Shown here piece by piece: positions 62,142 to 64,000 of a stretch of 64,000 bases of DNA. The notes under the pieces were generated by a model. The model searched no databases. It worked only from the letters and a program-made list of their open reading frames with translations, and had not been told where the DNA came from. Every line of letters starts with the position of its first letter. Position 1 is the stretch's first letter. Source of the DNA: Erysipelotrichaceae bacterium (GTDB lineage Bacteria; Bacillota_I; Bacilli_A; Erysipelotrichales; Erysipelotrichaceae); assembly GCA_017539025.1 (NCBI GenBank), contig JAFYHT010000071.1:1-64000 (forward strand), read 5' to 3'. A program made the translations under genes and the position numbers.

Positions 62142-64000
62142 TTATTCCACCGACTTAAGTGATTCTACCATCTCGATCTGTTCCAGGTGTCTTCTCATGA
62201 ACAGCGATACCAGTAATGTAAATACGATCGTGATCACAAAGGCATAAGTAAAACTAAGTATCGAGATATTCATACCAAACATCATCATCTCCATGTTGAT
62301 GACATTCATGATGAAGTGGTGTTCCAATACTCCTAACGGAAGCCCGATCAGACCTCCTATGATACTTAACAACAACACTTCCTTAAAGATATAGCTGTTG
62401 ACCTCCATATCGTTGAATCCCAACACCTTGAGTGTTGCGATCTCTCGGATACGCTCTGCGATATTGACCTGGATCAGGTTGATCAATACGACCAAGGCCA
62501 GTGATCCTGCAGCCAATATGATGACAAAGATGATGATATCCAAAGCCTTGATCATCGTATCAAACTGTGAGATGAAACCTGTGAAGTCGACCATCGAAGA
62601 ATAATCCTGCAGCTTCTTGGTGTCGTTTACCAATGACTGTTTATCTTCACTGGATACGGCGATCGCGTTGGCATGAACATTCTCACCGAAAGTATCTTCA
62701 TAGTAAGACTGCGACATGAAGATGTAGTGCTGGAAATAGAATTCACAGATCCTGGATACCTTGACTTCTCTCTTTAATCCATTGAGTGATTCTACCGTGA
62801 TATAGTCTCCTTCTTTGATCTTGTGGTTGATACAGAACTTCTCGGATAGAATGACACCGCTGTTATCCAGTTCGATATCGGTCTTCCTGTCTGTCTTTCT
62901 TAAATTCAGTACATTCTTTGATTCTCTTGCATCGAAAACCTCCATGATCAGAGTATCGTCATCCTTGTCGGAAAGATATGCCTTAGTCGTATACGTCATG
63001 AAAGGAACAACTTCTTTATTGTTGAGGTTGTCTTTCAATATCGATATATTCTCATCCAGATGGTGATCGTTCTCCAGATTGATCTGATAGTCATAACCGA
63101 AGATCCTGCCATACTGTATCGAAACGACATCCTTGATGGAATCCTTGATGCCAAAGCCCACCACCAGCAAGCCCGTACATCCGGCAACGCCGATGACGGT
63201 CATGAAGAAACGTGACTTATATCTGAAGATGTTCCTGGCTGTGATCTTGGATGTGAACGGAAGCCTTCTCCAGATAAATTCGATCTTCTCAAGAAGGACT
63301 CTCTTGGAAGATTTCGGAGCCTTTGGTCTTAATAATGATGAAGGCATCTCCTTGAGAGAATTCCTGACGACAAGGGCCGTTACGATCGACATCAGTAATG
63401 TGAAAGCCAATACACAGATCAAGACATAGATGATCGGGAAGGAGAACTTCATCTGCGGCAGATCATACATCAGTCTCCAGGTATTATAGATGACTGTCGG
63501 GAAAACACACTGCCCAAACACGATACCCAGTGCCGATCCGCCAAGCGCTGCCAGTAAGGCATATAAGACATACTTTCCGATGATCTTTGCTTCCGAGAAG
63601 CCCAAGGCAAGGAAGATACCGATCTGGGATCTCTGCTCATCGACAAGTCTTGTCATCGTCGTCATACACACAAGCGCTGCGACCAGATAGAAAAGGAAAG
63701 GCATCGCATAACCGATCGATGACATCTGTTTGATCGTATTCTTGTACATATAGGAAGAGTAATGGGAATCTCTGTTTAAGATGATCCATTCCGCACCCGG
63801 GAGAGCTTCGAGTTCTTCTTCCGCCTTGTTGAGATCGTTCTGTGCCTTTTCGATCTCATCATTGAAGACCATGAGGTTTTCTTCGTATTCCTTTAAGCCC
63901 TTTTCATAACTTCTTTTTCCGGCATTGAGCTGTGCCTGAGCATCATCCAGAGACTTTGCGCCATCTTCTGCCTGCTTCTTGCCCGCTTCCAGTTCCTGTC
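62142..64000 (-). CDS. ABC transporter permease, FtsX/MacB type (C-terminal part; runs off the right edge)
   Basis: About 618 residues in the window, with no start visible; the frame is open to 64000. At the edge is a coiled coil with QELEAGKKQAEDGAKSLDDA and similar repeats, extracytoplasmic. Two FtsX-type permease units follow: the first with three membrane segments ending near SIVTALVVRNSLKEMPSSLL, the second ending ITIVFTLLVSLFMRRHLEQI, separated by a large extracytoplasmic domain. It is likely part of a lipoprotein/peptide-handling ABC system; the partner ATPase is not in the window. Confidence 0.88.
   Translation of the reverse strand, partial: QELEAGKKQAEDGAKSLDDAQAQLNAGKRSYEKGLKEYEENLMVFNDEIEKAQNDLNKAEEELEALPGAEWIILNRDSHYSSYMYKNTIKQMSSIGYAMPFLFYLVAALVCMTTMTRLVDEQRSQIGIFLALGFSEAKIIGKYVLYALLAALGGSALGIVFGQCVFPTVIYNTWRLMYDLPQMKFSFPIIYVLICVLAFTLLMSIVTALVVRNSLKEMPSSLLRPKAPKSSKRVLLEKIEFIWRRLPFTSKITARNIFRYKSRFFMTVIGVAGCTGLLVVGFGIKDSIKDVVSIQYGRIFGYDYQINLENDHHLDENISILKDNLNNKEVVPFMTYTTKAYLSDKDDDTLIMEVFDARESKNVLNLRKTDRKTDIELDNSGVILSEKFCINHKIKEGDYITVESLNGLKREVKVSRICEFYFQHYIFMSQSYYEDTFGENVHANAIAVSSEDKQSLVNDTKKLQDYSSMVDFTGFISQFDTMIKALDIIIFVIILAAGSLALVVLINLIQVNIAERIREIATLKVLGFNDMEVNSYIFKEVLLLSIIGGLIGLPLGVLEHHFIMNVINMEMMMFGMNISILSFTYAFVITIVFTLLVSLFMRRHLEQIEMVESLKSVE

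Overview
The window looks like the chromosome of a low-to-moderate GC, Gram-positive (Firmicutes) gut or oral anaerobe. Evidence: three PTS-related loci, RlmD, Xpt, YitT, SpoIIE-type phosphatase, Lys/Glu-rich proteins, AGGAGG-type ribosome binding sites and many compact operons. The stand-alone AICAR formyltransferase next to a PurO-type IMP cyclohydrolase, the abundance of split proteins and the surface repeats fit the Erysipelotrichia best; this placement is inference from general family knowledge, not a search result. I see no rRNA, prophage, insertion sequence or CRISPR array. One tRNA (Ser, anticodon CGA) is present. Both window edges cut a gene.

Layout. 1-1858 (minus): an aminoglycoside-nucleotidyltransferase-like fragment, RlmD and a small monooxygenase-fold protein. 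1924-12858: a large carbohydrate locus arranged around a SorC-type regulator. Leftward run HPr, EIIA, EIIB, EIIC (galactitol type), 2-hydroxyacid dehydrogenase, class II aldolase, then two small unknown proteins. Rightward run split transketolase (two genes), HAD phosphatase, second class II aldolase; a zinc dehydrogenase faces them. It reads as uptake and phosphorylation of a polyol, its oxidation to a keto-sugar phosphate, and cleavage by aldolase/transketolase. 12967-15499: iron alcohol dehydrogenase, PrsW protease, class I glutamine amidotransferase-like hydrolase. 15603-16646: lipoprotein with two cystatin-like segments. 16710-19120: purine operon (phosphoribosyltransferase, PurO, AICAR formyltransferase). 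19143-22464: a large sensor PP2C phosphatase and purine nucleoside phosphorylase.

22556-26556: KAP-type NTPase with an adjacent broken small secreted-peptide gene, and a potassium uptake operon (split TrkA plus TrkH). 26857-33054: histidinol phosphatase, MFS, YitT, MscL, SDR, cupin, xpt, lipid kinase. 33049-36777: a MATE transporter fused to an ATPase domain, its coupled unknown partner, and a PD-(D/E)XK 'Rpn/transposase'-like gene with octapeptide repeats, an overlapping leader ORF and a small downstream ORF. 36902-44375: beta-N-acetylhexosaminidase, membrane protein, 1390-residue surface protein with ten SHIRT-like repeats, divergent TetR regulator.

44564-49066: a five-gene operon of two metal aminopeptidases, a cysteine hydrolase, a SARP/BTAD regulator with a degenerate GGDEF domain and an unknown protein. 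49167-64000: two paralogous ferredoxin-type aldo/keto reductases, tRNA-Ser, S9 peptidase, fructose PTS operon with divergent FruR and well-defined promoters and operators, zinc-ribbon protein, flavin-type oxidase, DUF4139 protein, phosphoglucomutase and the C-terminal part of an FtsX-type ABC permease.
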